Assembly (NCBI RefSeq): GCF_024448955.1
Contig: NZ_JAMOIH010000002.1
Location: 124,001-188,000, forward strand
Reading direction: 5' to 3'
Length of the DNA: 64,000 nt
Origin: Stutzerimonas stutzeri
Lineage (GTDB): Bacteria; Pseudomonadota; Gammaproteobacteria; Pseudomonadales; Pseudomonadaceae
Made by a program: the position numbers and the translations under genes. Numbering within the stretch: position 1 is the first letter of the stretch; the number at the start of each line of letters is the position of its first letter. Positions 10,164 through 22,739 of the stretch are shown one piece after another. The notes beneath the pieces are model-generated. The model was given only the letters and a program-made list of their open reading frames with translations. It was not told the origin of the DNA and did no database searches.

Positions 10164-11573
10164 TTAATACCGATAGGTGTCCGGCTTGAACGGCCCTTCA
10201 ACCTCGACGCCGATGTACTCGGCCTGTTTCGGCGTTAGCTGGGTGATTACCCCGCCGAAGCCACGGACCATTTCGGCGGCGACTTCCTCGTCGAGCTTCT
10301 TCGGCAGGACCATGACGGTGACGTTCTTGGTCTTTTCCACGACCGGCAGATCGGCGAACTTCTCGTTGAACAGGTGGATCTGCGCCAGCACCTGGTTGGC
10401 AAAGGAACCGTCCATGATGCGGCTCGGGTGACCCGTGGCGTTGCCCAGGTTCACCAGACGGCCTTCGGCGAGCAGTATCAGATAGTCGTCATTCTGTGCA
10501 TCGAAGCTGCCAGTGCCGGTGCGGTGGATCTTGTGCACCTGCGGCTTGACCTCTTCCCAGGCCCAGTTCTTGCGCATGAAGGCGGTGTCGATCTCGTTGT
10601 CGAAGTGACCGATGTTGCACACCACGGCGCGCTTCTTCAGCGCCTTGAGCATGCCGGCATCGCAGACGTTGGCGTTGCCGGTGGTGGTGACGATCAGGTC
10701 GATCTTGCCCAGCAAAGCGGCGTCGACGCAGGCATCGGTGCCGTCATTAATGCCGTTGTTATACGGGGAGACCAGCTCGAAGCCGTCCATACAGGCCTGC
10801 ATGGCGCAGATCGGATCGACTTCCGAGACCTTGACGATCATGCCTTCCTGGCGCAGCGACTGCGCCGAGCCCTTGCCCACGTCGCCGTAGCCGATCACCA
10901 GCGCCTGCTTGCCCGACAGCAGGTGGTCGGTGGCGCGCTTGATGGCGTCGTTGAGGCTGTGGCGGCAGCCGTACTTGTTGTCGTTCTTGCTCTTGGTGAC
11001 CGAGTCGTTGACGTTGATCGCCGGGATCTTCAGGGTGCCTTTCTTCAGCATGTCCTGCAGGCGATGCACGCCGGTGGTGGTCTCCTCGGTAACGCCGTGG
11101 ATGCGCTCGAGCGCCTGTGGAAACTTGTCGTGCAGGATCTGGGTCAGGTCGCCGCCGTCGTCAAGGATCATGTTGGCATCCCACGGCTGGCCGTCCTTGA
11201 GGATGGTCTGCTCGATGCACCATTCGTATTCTTCTTCGGTCTCGCCCTTCCAGGCGAATACCGGGATGCCGGCCGCGGCGATGGCCGCGGCGGCCTGATC
11301 CTGAGTCGAGAAGATGTTGCAGCTGGACCAGCGGACTTCGGCGCCAAGGGCGGTCAGCGTCTCGATCAGTACGGCGGTCTGGATCGTCATATGGATGCAG
11401 CCGAGGATTTTCGCGCCTTTCAGCGGCTGCTCGCCCGCGTACTTGCGGCGCAGGCCCATCAGCGCGGGCATTTCGGACTCGGCGATGATGATTTCGCGGC
11501 GGCCCCAGGCGGCCAGAGAAATATCGGCGACCTTGAAATCAGTAAAACCGGCAGGCGTCATGACAGCACTCAT
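10164..11573 (-). CDS. ahcY: S-adenosylhomocysteine hydrolase
   Basis: A 469-residue NAD-dependent enzyme that splits SAH into homocysteine and adenosine, relieving product inhibition of methyltransferases. Visible hallmarks are [10 protein letters not shown] and ESEMPALM at the start, [13 protein letters not shown], the NAD-binding [20 protein letters not shown] and the C-terminal [11 protein letters not shown] placed the start at 11573, where a GGAGA ribosome site lies eight bases upstream; a longer frame to 11702 would translate the riboswitch. The gene is preceded by a sigma-70 promoter and an SAH riboswitch and followed by metF. Confidence 0.96.
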   Translation of the reverse strand: MSAVMTPAGFTDFKVADISLAAWGRREIIIAESEMPALMGLRRKYAGEQPLKGAKILGCIHMTIQTAVLIETLTALGAEVRWSSCNIFSTQDQAAAAIAAAGIPVFAWKGETEEEYEWCIEQTILKDGQPWDANMILDDGGDLTQILHDKFPQALERIHGVTEETTTGVHRLQDMLKKGTLKIPAINVNDSVTKSKNDNKYGCRHSLNDAIKRATDHLLSGKQALVIGYGDVGKGSAQSLRQEGMIVKVSEVDPICAMQACMDGFELVSPYNNGINDGTDACVDAALLGKIDLIVTTTGNANVCDAGMLKALKKRAVVCNIGHFDNEIDTAFMRKNWAWEEVKPQVHKIHRTGTGSFDAQNDDYLILLAEGRLVNLGNATGHPSRIMDGSFANQVLAQIHLFNEKFADLPVVEKTKNVTVMVLPKKLDEEVAAEMVRGFGGVITQLTPKQAEYIGVEVEGPFKPDTYRY

Positions 11574-11599
11574 TGAAGAGTCTCCATTCGTTTTGTGCG

Positions 11600-11692
11600 A
11601 ATGGGCGCCGTTGATGCGTATGGTTAACGCCCCATCCGAGCCTGACAGGTTTCGCCTGGTTGGCGATCCTGCTGCAGCGCCCCTCAGATGGG
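11600..11692 (-). ncRNA. SAH riboswitch in the ahcY leader
   Basis: Read on the minus strand, the leader contains GAGGGGCGCTGCAGCAGGAT near 11685, then GTCAGGCTCGGATGGGG, then AACGGCGCCCATTCG. The pieces give the conserved GAGG-GCGCTGC core, the pairing strand GCTCGG and a downstream AACGGCGC segment able to form the pseudoknot. This matches the known S-adenosylhomocysteine riboswitch of pseudomonads, which turns ahcY on when SAH accumulates. Boundaries are approximate. It lies between the promoter and the ahcY ribosome site. Confidence 0.9.
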
Positions 11693-11737
11693 TGGCGGGC
11701 ACGTTCGAACGGTGTCGACCGTGTGAAAAGCCCGGTG

Positions 11738-11766
11738 ATTATAGCTGCGACCGCGAGCAATCCCAA
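11738..11766 (-). promoter_or_regulatory. Sigma-70 promoter of ahcY
   Basis: On the minus strand, TTGGGA (11766-11761) and a perfect TATAAT (11743-11738) are separated by 17 bases. Transcription would start near 11731, leaving room for the complete riboswitch before ahcY. Confidence 0.8.
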
Positions 11767-11933
11767 GCCCGGCGCAGCGCATGCTGGCGGTGTGCTTCAG
11801 CGCCGTGGCGCGCTTCGATTTCTGCACATCGTGCCGATGCGCCGTCCGTTTGCCGAACTCCATCAGGACCCCGGCGGTCGAACCTGAAGGTTCGGTGAGC
11901 CTCGCCGGGCGACGATCTACAGGAGCTGCCAAC

Positions 11934-12368
11934 ATGAACCTCTTGTTCCGTTCTGTTCTGCTTGCATCTATCGCTGCGTTGAGCCTGCCGGTGGCAGCCA
12001 ATTCCTGTTATGTCAAAGCCGAAACCTCGGGCGCCGTGCCGCCGCCGGTGGTCACCGAAAAGTGCTTCGAATTCCAGGGGATGGATGTTGAAGCCCTTGA
12101 CTGGGTATGCAGTGACACCGAGGCGGTGAAGAATTCACAGCGTGAAATCCGCGACAGCTGCCCGTCTGGCCATTTCGGAGTATGCACCGCAGCGATTACG
12201 CCGGAAACGCTGGCCAATGAACGCGCCACTGGTACGCAGGCGGACGGCTCGCCAGCGCCAACGACCTTGCCTGAAGATGCGCGCATCGTGACGTATAACT
12301 ACGAATCCACTGATCGCGCGCAGGCCAAGATCGACTGTGAAAGCGCGGGCGGTGAATGGTCGCAGTAG
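11934..12368 (+). CDS. Cys-rich secreted protein of unknown function
   Basis: A 144-residue protein with a Sec signal peptide (about residues 1-22, cleavage near VAANS). The mature part has six cysteines, consistent with three disulfides in the periplasm or outside the cell, and ends with KIDCESAGGEW. No enzyme motif is visible and I do not recognise the family. The start at 11934 follows AGGAG at 11921; the frame open further upstream lacks coding character. The gene runs divergently from ahcY. Confidence 0.75.
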   Translation: MNLLFRSVLLASIAALSLPVAANSCYVKAETSGAVPPPVVTEKCFEFQGMDVEALDWVCSDTEAVKNSQREIRDSCPSGHFGVCTAAITPETLANERATGTQADGSPAPTTLPEDARIVTYNYESTDRAQAKIDCESAGGEWSQ

Positions 12369-12435
12369 CCGATGTTTGGTGAAACAGCCGCTTGCGGGGA
12401 TAATCGCCGGCCGTCGTGTTTCGAGTGGTTGAGCC

Positions 12436-12882
12436 ATGAAGCTGATCCCGTTGAGTGTGTTGCTGGTCGCCGTTTCCGCATTGGCTGGCTGTGACCGCAT
12501 CGACCCCAATTCGCCGCTCGGCAAGCGCAAGGCTATCTATCAACAAATGCTCGACACCAAGGAAGACCTTGGCGGCATGCTGCGAGGCCGTCTGCCGTTC
12601 GATTCGCAGGGCTTTACCGAGGGCGCGGCAAAGCTGGACGAGCTGTCGCGGCAACCCTGGCAGCATTATCCGGAGGTCAAGGAAGAGCAGAGCGATGCTC
12701 GTGAGGACGTCTGGCACAAGCAGGAGCGCTTCAATCAGCTGGCCCGTGAGCTGGAAGCGCATACCGCCGCGCTGGTCGCCGCGACGGCTCAGGGCCCGGT
12801 GACGACGGAGAGCGTTGCGCCGGCCTTTCAGCGTGTGGAGGATGCCTGCGAGGCCTGCCACCAGGAATTTCGTGCTTATTGA
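12436..12882 (+). CDS. Cytochrome c'-like lipoprotein
   Basis: A 148-residue lipoprotein (signal ending LAGC) whose C-terminus carries one haem c site, CEACH, followed by QEFR. This arrangement, a four-helix bundle with a C-terminal CXXCH, is that of cytochrome c' and cytochrome c556. Such proteins bind NO or transfer electrons in the periplasm. The lipid anchor would fix it to a membrane. It follows the Cys-rich protein gene by 67 bases on the same strand and may be co-transcribed. Confidence 0.8.
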   Translation: MKLIPLSVLLVAVSALAGCDRIDPNSPLGKRKAIYQQMLDTKEDLGGMLRGRLPFDSQGFTEGAAKLDELSRQPWQHYPEVKEEQSDAREDVWHKQERFNQLARELEAHTAALVAATAQGPVTTESVAPAFQRVEDACEACHQEFRAY

Positions 12883-12912
12883 CACAGCCTTGGGATCAGG
12901 TCCCTTTTGCGC

Positions 12913-13290
12913 TTAACGCTTGGCTGCTTCGAGCTCTTCCCGAGCCTGATCCAGGCGTCGTTTGTGCAGTTCGATCATTTGCGCATCGCCAGTGCCGAGC
13001 GCTTCGCGCAATTGCACTTCACGCTCGCTGGCCAGTCGAGTCGCCCGTTCTACCTCGGCATGGTTGGGTTGGATCGGGACCATGCCACGGCAGCGTTCAT
13101 TAAGGCTCTTCACGCGTTCCTCGAGTGACCGGCGATAACCGTCCTCACCCTTGAGGCGGGCATCCTGGATTTGCTCGCCAAGTATCTTGCGCGCGTCACG
13201 GCAGGCTTCTGCGGGTTGCGGCGCGGCAAATGATGCTTGCGTGGCGCAAAGGCCAAAGAGCAGCAGCGAGAGAATACTTCGCCGGAACAT
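12913..13290 (-). CDS. DUF1090 family periplasmic protein
   Basis: A 125-residue protein with a signal peptide (cleavage near SFAAP) and a mature helical, highly charged body. The spacing of a first cysteine (EACRDA), QI-DARLKGE, a second cysteine (NERC) and the EREVQLREALGTGD-RRLDQAREEL end fits the DUF1090 (YqjC-like) family. Coiled coil is likely across the second half. Its function is unknown; relatives are small stress-associated envelope proteins. It lies downstream of ligB on the same strand, 57 bases away. Confidence 0.75.
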   Translation of the reverse strand: MFRRSILSLLLFGLCATQASFAAPQPAEACRDARKILGEQIQDARLKGEDGYRRSLEERVKSLNERCRGMVPIQPNHAEVERATRLASEREVQLREALGTGDAQMIELHKRRLDQAREELEAAKR

Positions 13291-13347
13291 GGGGACTCCT
13301 TTTTCTTATTCTTGATCTTCTGACTGAGCCGAGCCGGCTAAGTGCCG

Positions 13348-16292
<2,945 letters not shown>

Positions 16293-16296
<4 letters not shown>

Positions 16297-17054
16297 ACTT
16301 CCATGCAATTCGCGCCATTTACCTGTTCGAGCTGGCACGCACCTGGCGTACGTTGCTGCAGAGCATCGCCACGCCGGTCATCTCCACTTCGCTGTACTTC
16401 GTGGTGTTCGGCTCGGCCATTGGTTCGCGGATGGAAGCCATGCACGGTATCCCGTACGGTGCTTTCATCATTCCCGGTCTGATCATGATGGCGCTGCTTA
16501 CGGAGAGTGTTTCCAACGCCTCGTTTGGCATCTATATGCCGCGCTATTCCGGGACCATCTATGAGGTGCTGTCGGCGCCGGTTTCCTATTTGGAAATCGT
16601 CATCGGCTACGTCGGCGCGGCGGCGACCAAGTCCATCATTCTTGGCTTGGTGATTCTGGTCACCGCGCGGCTGTTCGTCGATTATCAGATCCAGCATCCG
16701 CTGATGATGGCGCTATTCCTAGTACTCACGGCGGTGACCTTCTGTCTGTTCGGCTTCATCATCGGCATCTGGGCTGACGGCTGGGAAAAGCTGCAGATCG
16801 TGCCGTCGCTGATCGTCATGCCGTTGGCCTTTCTCGGCGGCAGCTTCTATTCGATCGAAATGCTGCCGCCGCTGTGGCAGAAGATCACCCTGTTCAATCC
16901 GGTGGTCTACTTGATCAGCGGTTTTCGCTGGAGCTTCTACGGTGTTTCGGACATCGGTGTCGGTATCAGCCTCGCAATGATCTTCGGCTTCCTCGTTGCC
17001 TGCTTGCTGGCCGTGTGGTGGATCTTCCGGACGGGTTACCGGCTGAAGAACTGA
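16293..17054 (+). CDS. ABC-2 type exporter permease (YadH-like)
   Basis: A 253-residue membrane protein with about six membrane segments and an ABC-2 permease signature ([22 protein letters not shown], then [12 protein letters not shown]). It is the membrane partner of the preceding ATPase, whose stop codon it overlaps. Two copies of each subunit would form the working exporter in the inner membrane. Confidence 0.93.
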
Positions 17055-17118
17055 GGCACAACGCTTTCCGATCCGCATCGCCGGTAACATGCGATGCACC
17101 CTTCTTTTCGAGGCAAAC

Positions 17119-17688
17119 ATGAACCTCGTTTCTTCTCTCGCCGTTCTGGCCGCTCTCAGTCTGGCAACCGGCTCGGCTGCCGCCTTCAACCTCGGCGAGG
17201 CCGCGCGTGCGGTTTCGGGCATTACCGGTAACGACGCCACGCAGAACTCGTCGCAGGGGCAGGCGCTTAATCTGATCGGTCAGCTCGACGGGCTGGACGT
17301 CACGCCCACCCAGGCGCTCGGTGGCAGCGGCGCGCTGCTGCAATTGGCGAAACAGCAATTGAACAGCAACGATTACGCCCAGCTGGCCAAATCCGTGCCG
17401 GGGATCGACAAACTCACCGGCGACAGCGGGCTGGATCAGCTCAGCCAACTGGGTGCGCTGACCGGTCTGCTGGGCCAGTCGGATACCAGCGTCAATGCGC
17501 AGACGGCCGCCGCAGTGGACAACGTGCAGAGTTTGGGCGACGTCAATCAGGCCTTCTCCGCGCTGGGCATGGACGCCGGCATGGTTAGCCAGTTCGCGCC
17601 GATTCTGCTGCAGTATTTGGGCGGCCAAGGGGTTGGCGGCTCGCTGTTACAGAGCCTGAGCGGCATCTGGGGGGTTGGCGGCGCTTGA
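17119..17688 (+). CDS. DUF2780-like secreted protein
   Basis: A 189-residue protein with a Sec signal (cleavage near SAAAF) and a mature part rich in Gly, Ala, Gln and Leu, without cysteine. The repeated GLLGQSD / LGDVNQAFSALGMDAGMVSQFAPILLQYL pattern fits the DUF2780 (VcgC/VcgE-like) family of unknown function. The start at 17119 follows GAGG and opens the signal peptide; ten upstream in-frame codons are ignored. It is followed by a terminator, so it is a single-gene unit. Confidence 0.75.
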   Translation: MNLVSSLAVLAALSLATGSAAAFNLGEAARAVSGITGNDATQNSSQGQALNLIGQLDGLDVTPTQALGGSGALLQLAKQQLNSNDYAQLAKSVPGIDKLTGDSGLDQLSQLGALTGLLGQSDTSVNAQTAAAVDNVQSLGDVNQAFSALGMDAGMVSQFAPILLQYLGGQGVGGSLLQSLSGIWGVGGA

Positions 17689-17710
17689 TTCGTACGCAGT
17701 CAGGATAGAA

Positions 17711-17743
17711 GCCCCGTTCGGCATCGCTCGGCGGGGCTTTTTT
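17711..17743 (+). terminator. Rho-independent terminator after the DUF2780-like gene
   Basis: GCCCCG and CGGGGC pair around a 15-base loop and are followed by six T residues. It lies 22 bases after the stop codon. Confidence 0.85.
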
Positions 17744-17761
17744 CATTTCACTGAGTGCGTG

Positions 17762-18400
17762 CTACCAGGAGCCATAAGGGATGCCGTGTTTTTCGATATA
17801 GGCTTTTGACTCTGCTTCCAAGGGAAGCGCGTACTGGCCGCCAGTCCTTCCTTGCGAAGGTCCCTTTGGCTCGATTTCTGCCTGGGCGTGCAGAACCTCG
17901 ATGGGGCCGCCGCAGGTGCTCATGACCCAGCCTTTCACCACACCACCTGGAGCTAAGCCCAACGTGAGGGCGTGCCGGTATTCGCTGGTACGACACGGTG
18001 GGTCGAGACGCTCGCTCATCAGTTGCCGCGCACGTTCAGGAATTTCTAGGGCGACCCGGTAGGTTTGTGGCTCAGCGAGCGATTGCCAGCGTACGTAGAT
18101 GCGCCTGGGCAGGTCAGAGCCGTTAACGTGGCGGCCCGCGCCCCAGCCTAAATTGCTACGCCAGCCTGCAGCGTTCCCGCTGCCATCTGATGGTTTGGCG
18201 ATCGATGCAGTCCCGCCGCCCATTCGATAAAAGCGGCTGCCGTGGATATCTTCCACGTCGGCCGTTTCCACCCAGACCTCCATATAGTCCGGTGCAAGAA
18301 AACCTAAGCGCCAATAAGGATAGGGCAGGTTGCCGGCGTGCTGTTTAGGATTGGCGCATCCAGTAAGTAGGAAAAGCAGGCCAAGCAGTACCAATCTCAT
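17762..18400 (-). CDS. DUF2931 lipoprotein, probable immunity to the PAAR-lipase effector
   Basis: A 212-residue lipoprotein with signal MRLVLLGLLFLLTGC. The mature part matches the DUF2931 pattern: YPYWRLGFLAPDYMEVWVETADVED, then RIYVRWQSLAEPQTYRVALEIPE. DUF2931 genes usually sit next to DUF2235 or other type VI lipase effectors. The ATG overlaps the stop of the effector gene by four bases, so the two are translated together. A periplasmic lipoprotein is well placed to neutralise a phospholipase delivered to the periplasm. The immunity role is inferred from context. Confidence 0.82.
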   Translation of the reverse strand: MRLVLLGLLFLLTGCANPKQHAGNLPYPYWRLGFLAPDYMEVWVETADVEDIHGSRFYRMGGGTASIAKPSDGSGNAAGWRSNLGWGAGRHVNGSDLPRRIYVRWQSLAEPQTYRVALEIPERARQLMSERLDPPCRTSEYRHALTLGLAPGGVVKGWVMSTCGGPIEVLHAQAEIEPKGPSQGRTGGQYALPLEAESKAYIEKHGIPYGSW

Positions 18401-20304
18401 CGCTTCGTTCCTATGGCATCGTCATGGTGTGCCCGACCGTTTACGGCTGGGGCATTAATGAAGACTGCGCTCCATCTGCCACCGCCCTGTCCCATTGCGG
18501 CGTTCCAATTGGACGAGAGGTGGATATAGCGCTGGCGAAGTAGACGTTCCTCATCCTTATCTAGCGACCCGCTGCCGCTCATGACCCACTTCAGCAACTT
18601 GTCGCAGATCGGTAGGAGCTCCTCTGGCACGCTCAAATCCTCGGTTTTAGGTACCTCCCTAAAGGGTACTTCCTCGCCAATGGCCAGCGCGTGCATTACT
18701 CGCAGATACACCCGGGACAGATGCCCATAGACTGTGCGTTCCAGATAGGGCGCCGCCATTACGTACTTCATTTGATCGGTACGCCCACCACTGAATGGTG
18801 GGTGATGCTCCCAGACATCGGTTTCCAGGCGCGCGGTGCGGTCCTGCGGATCGAGCAGGTCGGCTTGGTGAGCGAGAGCGGTGTCTTGCTTCGCCTGTTG
18901 ATAGGCGAGCGTGCGCTGGGGGTCAGTCTCACGGCTGACCCAATTATGGCGAGGGCGAACAAGGTAGAGCCGTTCCACGGACTCGGGCAGGTAACCGCCG
19001 CCTAGGTCCGAATGAGCGCCGGGCAGAATGATTTCGCGGTGTGGCGCGGAGACCCGGTTGAGCGCGAAGTTGCGGCGATATTCGTCACGGGCCACCAGAT
19101 GCACGACCTGGCGGGCCGCGTCGGGTGCTAGATAAAGGTCGATTTCACCGTTTACGGCGTCGCTGGGATTAGCCCAGTCGTCCCAGCCGCCGATTGCTGC
19201 GACGGTATCGAACAGACCGATGAAATTGATGATGACATCGCGGTGCCAATCGAATCCTGGCCCAGGGGCGAGTTTCCCCTGGCGATGCAGCGCACCCAAT
19301 GGACCCTGGGCGCGCTGCAGTACCTGATTGGAGAAATGCCGCGCGGCCGCCGCGCCCCGGCTGAAGCCGAAGATGTCCAGCTCCAGGGCGCCGATCACCG
19401 CGTCCGGGTTCGCTTGCTGGAACGTATCTAGGGTCTGGGCGATGAGAGAGAAACCTTCTTTGACTTTCGCTACGACGCCCGTGTCGCCTCGTCCCAGCGC
19501 TTTTCCGAGTAATAGCGAGTCTTGTTGCCCATTCGTTGTGCCGATGCCGGTAACGTAGACTCGAAGGGTGCTAGGCGTCTCGGCATCCTTGGGTATCGGC
19601 TCGTCACGATAAAGCTCATACAGCCGCCAGATATTGCTGACGTCGTTCCCATAGCTGCTGTCCGGGTCGAGATGGTGGGCTTCGCAGCGCTGGACGATGG
19701 CCTGCGCCTCCTGTTCGCCCAGTCCTATATCAGAGGCGCGGCATTGCGCGCCAATAGCACTATTGCTGGCGTTGTTGCCGGTGCCGTCGAAGAACACGCC
19801 AATGCGCAGGGTGACGGCCTGACGGCTATCGAGTTCTTCCTCTTCCTCCTCTTCTTCCAGGCCTTGCGGAGCATCGCGGCCAGGGTCCGCCTGCGAAGTT
19901 CGGGCCTGGCTGGGAGTCGGTTGCGGCGGATGCGGTGAGCGCAGCGAAGTGGTCGTATCGAAGGCCTGGACTTGCGCCGCTGGCTGAAGGTTCAGGGGCG
20001 CAGGCGGTGTAAAAGGTGCCGAGACCGAGGTGTTGCCAATGATGACCGTGCCGGAGCCGCCAACGATCACGTCGCCATGAACACCAACGCTGCCCAGCGT
20101 GGCGGCCGGTTTGCCGTTGATCAGCACGTTGGGGATGAGGCTGCCCGACAGTGCACTGCCACAGCCGGTGGCGTCATCCAGGCGGGCGGCGGGCAAGCTG
20201 TCGAAGAGTACGTCGGGTGAGCCGCTAGCGATGGGGTTATTACCGTGCCCGGTCTTCGGACAGGCAGTGGGGTCGCCCAGGCGGGCGGCCGGTTTGCCGG
20301 ACAT
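18397..20304 (-). CDS. Type VI secretion effector: PAAR domain fused to DUF2235 lipase
   Basis: A 635-residue fusion. Residues 1-95 form a PAAR tip (GKPAARLGDPTACP, then repeated GKPAATLG and GGSGTVIIGN), which sharpens the VgrG spike. A proline-rich linker and an acidic run (residues 150-157) follow. The DUF2235 alpha/beta hydrolase has FFDGTGNN at 171-178, the nucleophile elbow GFSRG with Ser315, Asp366 in GLFDTVAA and His431 in GAHSDLGGGY. This is the layout of Tle-type phospholipases that attack rival cells. The start at 20304 follows AAGGAG. No vgrG or structural T6SS gene is in the window. Confidence 0.88.
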   Translation of the reverse strand: MSGKPAARLGDPTACPKTGHGNNPIASGSPDVLFDSLPAARLDDATGCGSALSGSLIPNVLINGKPAATLGSVGVHGDVIVGGSGTVIIGNTSVSAPFTPPAPLNLQPAAQVQAFDTTTSLRSPHPPQPTPSQARTSQADPGRDAPQGLEEEEEEEELDSRQAVTLRIGVFFDGTGNNASNSAIGAQCRASDIGLGEQEAQAIVQRCEAHHLDPDSSYGNDVSNIWRLYELYRDEPIPKDAETPSTLRVYVTGIGTTNGQQDSLLLGKALGRGDTGVVAKVKEGFSLIAQTLDTFQQANPDAVIGALELDIFGFSRGAAAARHFSNQVLQRAQGPLGALHRQGKLAPGPGFDWHRDVIINFIGLFDTVAAIGGWDDWANPSDAVNGEIDLYLAPDAARQVVHLVARDEYRRNFALNRVSAPHREIILPGAHSDLGGGYLPESVERLYLVRPRHNWVSRETDPQRTLAYQQAKQDTALAHQADLLDPQDRTARLETDVWEHHPPFSGGRTDQMKYVMAAPYLERTVYGHLSRVYLRVMHALAIGEEVPFREVPKTEDLSVPEELLPICDKLLKWVMSGSGSLDKDEERLLRQRYIHLSSNWNAAMGQGGGRWSAVFINAPAVNGRAHHDDAIGTKR

Positions 20305-20430
20305 AACCAATCTCCTTATCGGTATGCAGCCGGCACCTTGCCGCAAGGCAGTAGCGAGCGCAAACGGCGCTCCGTTTTTTATGGGCTGGTTCGCAGGCTT
20401 TGAGCGGTTGCGCTAGAACTTGCACAGCAC

Positions 20431-20467
20431 AAAAAGCCCCGCGCAGCACATGACTGGCGGGGCTTTT
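20431..20467 (-). terminator. Rho-independent terminator after metK
   Basis: A GCCCCGC/GCGGGGC stem extended by A-T pairs, with a T run on the minus strand, lies 24 bases past the metK stop. The symmetrical flanks could also act on the plus strand. Confidence 0.82.
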
Positions 20468-20491
20468 CGAAGCGTGCAGCTTGTCGCTGCT

Positions 20492-21682
20492 TTAAAGCCC
20501 GGCAGCCGCGCGCAGGGCGTCGGCCTTGTCGGTCTTTTCCCACGTGAAGGCGGTGAAGGTGTCGCCACCGACCGTCATCTCATAAGGATCGCGACCGAAG
20601 TGGCCGTAGGCCGCGGTGGCTTTGTACATCGGATGCAGCAGGTCGAGCATGGTGGTGATCGCGTACGGACGCAGATCGAAATGCTCACGCACCAGGGCGA
20701 CGATCCGCTCATCGCTGAGCTTGCCAGTGCCGAAGGTATTGATCGAGATCGAAGTCGGCTGCGCGACGCCGATGGCATAGGACACCTGGATTTCGCAACG
20801 CTCGGCCAAGCCGGCGGCGACGATGTTCTTCGCTACGTAACGGCCAGCGTAGGCAGCCGAGCGGTCGACCTTGGACGGGTCCTTGCCGGAGAAGGCACCG
20901 CCGCCGTGACGGGCCATACCGCCGTAGGTGTCGACGATGATCTTGCGTCCGGTCAGGCCGCAGTCACCTACCGGGCCGCCAATGATGAACTGGCCAGTCG
21001 GGTTGATGTGGAACTGGGTGTCCTTGTGCAGCAATTCGGCCGGGATGACGTGCTTGACGATCAACTCCATCACCGCTTCCTTGAGGTCGGAATGCTTGAC
21101 CTCTGGGTTGTGCTGGGTCGAAAGCACGATGGCGTCGATACCGACCACCTTGCCGCCTTCGTAGCGGCAGGTGACCTGGCTCTTGGCGTCTGGGCGCAGC
21201 CACGGCAGCAGGCCGTTCTTACGCGCTTCGGCCTGGCGCTCTACCAGCGCATGGGAGAAGCGGATCGGGGCCGGCATCAGCACATCGGTTTCGTTGCTGG
21301 CGTAGCCGAACATCAGGCCTTGGTCGCCAGCACCCTGGTCTTCCGGCTTGCTGCGGTCGACGCCCTGGGCGATATCTACCGACTGCTTGCCGATGATGTT
21401 GATGATGCCGCAGGTGGCGCCGTCGAAGCCGACTTCCGAGCTGTTGTAGCCGATGTCTATGATGACGTCGCGCACCAGTTGCTCCAGATCGACCCAGGCG
21501 CTGGTAGTGACTTCGCCAGCGACGATTGCGACGCCGGTCTTGACCAGGGTTTCACAGGCCACACGGGCGTGCTTGTCCTCGGCGATGATGGCGTCCAGCA
21601 CCGCATCGGAGATCTGGTCGGCGATCTTGTCCGGGTGCCCTTCGGACACGGACTCGGAGGTGAAAATCGAATATTCGCTCAT
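20492..21682 (-). CDS. metK: S-adenosylmethionine synthetase
   Basis: A 396-residue enzyme making SAM from methionine and ATP. Family motifs are visible: [17 protein letters not shown] near the start, [12 protein letters not shown], the glycine loop [19 protein letters not shown] and the C-terminal [13 protein letters not shown] segment. Length and start are standard. The gene lies 14 bases after the SahR-like regulator gene on the same strand, so the two should share a message controlled by the palindrome at 22740-22763. Confidence 0.97.
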   Translation of the reverse strand: MSEYSIFTSESVSEGHPDKIADQISDAVLDAIIAEDKHARVACETLVKTGVAIVAGEVTTSAWVDLEQLVRDVIIDIGYNSSEVGFDGATCGIINIIGKQSVDIAQGVDRSKPEDQGAGDQGLMFGYASNETDVLMPAPIRFSHALVERQAEARKNGLLPWLRPDAKSQVTCRYEGGKVVGIDAIVLSTQHNPEVKHSDLKEAVMELIVKHVIPAELLHKDTQFHINPTGQFIIGGPVGDCGLTGRKIIVDTYGGMARHGGGAFSGKDPSKVDRSAAYAGRYVAKNIVAAGLAERCEIQVSYAIGVAQPTSISINTFGTGKLSDERIVALVREHFDLRPYAITTMLDLLHPMYKATAAYGHFGRDPYEMTVGGDTFTAFTWEKTDKADALRAAAGL

Positions 21683-21696
21683 CTATCGGTTCCTAA

Positions 21697-22698
21697 TTAC
21701 CGGTGGGTGAGTCGGCTGACAGTGGCGGGCCGGGAAAAGTACCGGGCCTGGATCTGAAAACCGTTCTTCAAGCCAATGTAGAGGCTCTCGCCGGGCGTGA
21801 GCCCCGCGGCATCGGCCCAACGGGCCAGATCGTCCTGTTCGAAACCCAACCACAGATCGCCGCAGGCCTCCCTGGCCCAACTCTGGTTGTGGCTGCACAA
21901 CTCGGTGAGCAGCAGGCTACCGCCCGGGTTCACCAGTCGCGCCAGTTGCTTGAGCGCATCACCCGGCGCGGCCAGGTGATGCAGAACCATGTTCAAAACG
22001 ACGCAGTCGGCCGATGGGCATTCGTCCTGTAAAGCATCTGCGAGTTTCAATTCGACGTTGTCTAGCGCCTCTTCTTTGCAACGTGTGCGTGCCAGCTCGA
22101 GCATCGCCGGACTGTTGTCGACAGCGACTACCTGCGCGAAGCGAGCGGCGAGCTCCGGTAGAAAGCTGCCATCGCCGGGGCCGATTTCCAGCGCCGTCGC
22201 AGTCGGTGCGAAATTCAGTGCATCGAGCAGCGCCACCACGCTATCGCGGTACTGCGGCAGCCCGGCGATCAAATCCTGGCGTGACTGGAAACTACCCGCC
22301 ATGCGCGCGAAAAAGTCCTCGCTGGCGGCGCTGCGCTGAGCATGCACCGTGCTGATCCGAGCCTCGACGTCGATTGGCAATATCAGTTGATCGACTTCCT
22401 CCAGCAGGGCTGCATGCAGCTTGCCGCCGAGGGATTCGCCCTGGGGCAGGCTGCGACGATAGAAAATGGCGTTGCCTTCGCGTCGTGTCGCCAGGAGGCC
22501 AGCCTGGGCCAGCACCTTTAGATGGTGGCTAATGCCGGACTGGCCGGTGGCGAAGATCTGCGCCAACTCGAGTACGCCGAACGAATCGTTGGCCAGCGCC
22601 CGCAATACATTCAGACGCAGCGAATCGCCGCCGGCCTTGCACAGGGCGGCGAGCTGATCATTGTCGTCGAAGGAAATCCGGGGAATGCGCAGGCTCAT
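21697..22698 (-). CDS. sahR: ArsR-family regulator fused to a SAM methyltransferase fold (SahR-like)
   Basis: A 333-residue protein. The first 90 or so residues form an ArsR winged helix (SLRLNVLRALANDSFGVLELAQIFATGQSGISHHLKVLAQAGLL). From about residue 150 there is a class I methyltransferase fold with ALEIGPGDGSF and DCVVLNMVLHHLA. This architecture beside metK is that of SahR, an SAH-responsive repressor of methionine-cycle genes described in proteobacteria. In that model the methyltransferase fold is a sensor pocket. The metal-binding ELCVC box of true ArsR/SmtB sensors is absent. The assignment rests on architecture and position. Confidence 0.85.
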   Translation of the reverse strand: MSLRIPRISFDDNDQLAALCKAGGDSLRLNVLRALANDSFGVLELAQIFATGQSGISHHLKVLAQAGLLATRREGNAIFYRRSLPQGESLGGKLHAALLEEVDQLILPIDVEARISTVHAQRSAASEDFFARMAGSFQSRQDLIAGLPQYRDSVVALLDALNFAPTATALEIGPGDGSFLPELAARFAQVVAVDNSPAMLELARTRCKEEALDNVELKLADALQDECPSADCVVLNMVLHHLAAPGDALKQLARLVNPGGSLLLTELCSHNQSWAREACGDLWLGFEQDDLARWADAAGLTPGESLYIGLKNGFQIQARYFSRPATVSRLTHR

Positions 22699-22739
22699 AA
22701 GTCGCGCAGTCTAGTCGGTCGTTTTTCGTCCAGCAATGG

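Noticed and set aside
19830..19860. Slippage or frameshift in the poly-glutamate coding run of the effector gene
   Set aside because: The frame stays open through the run and the lipase motifs follow in frame.
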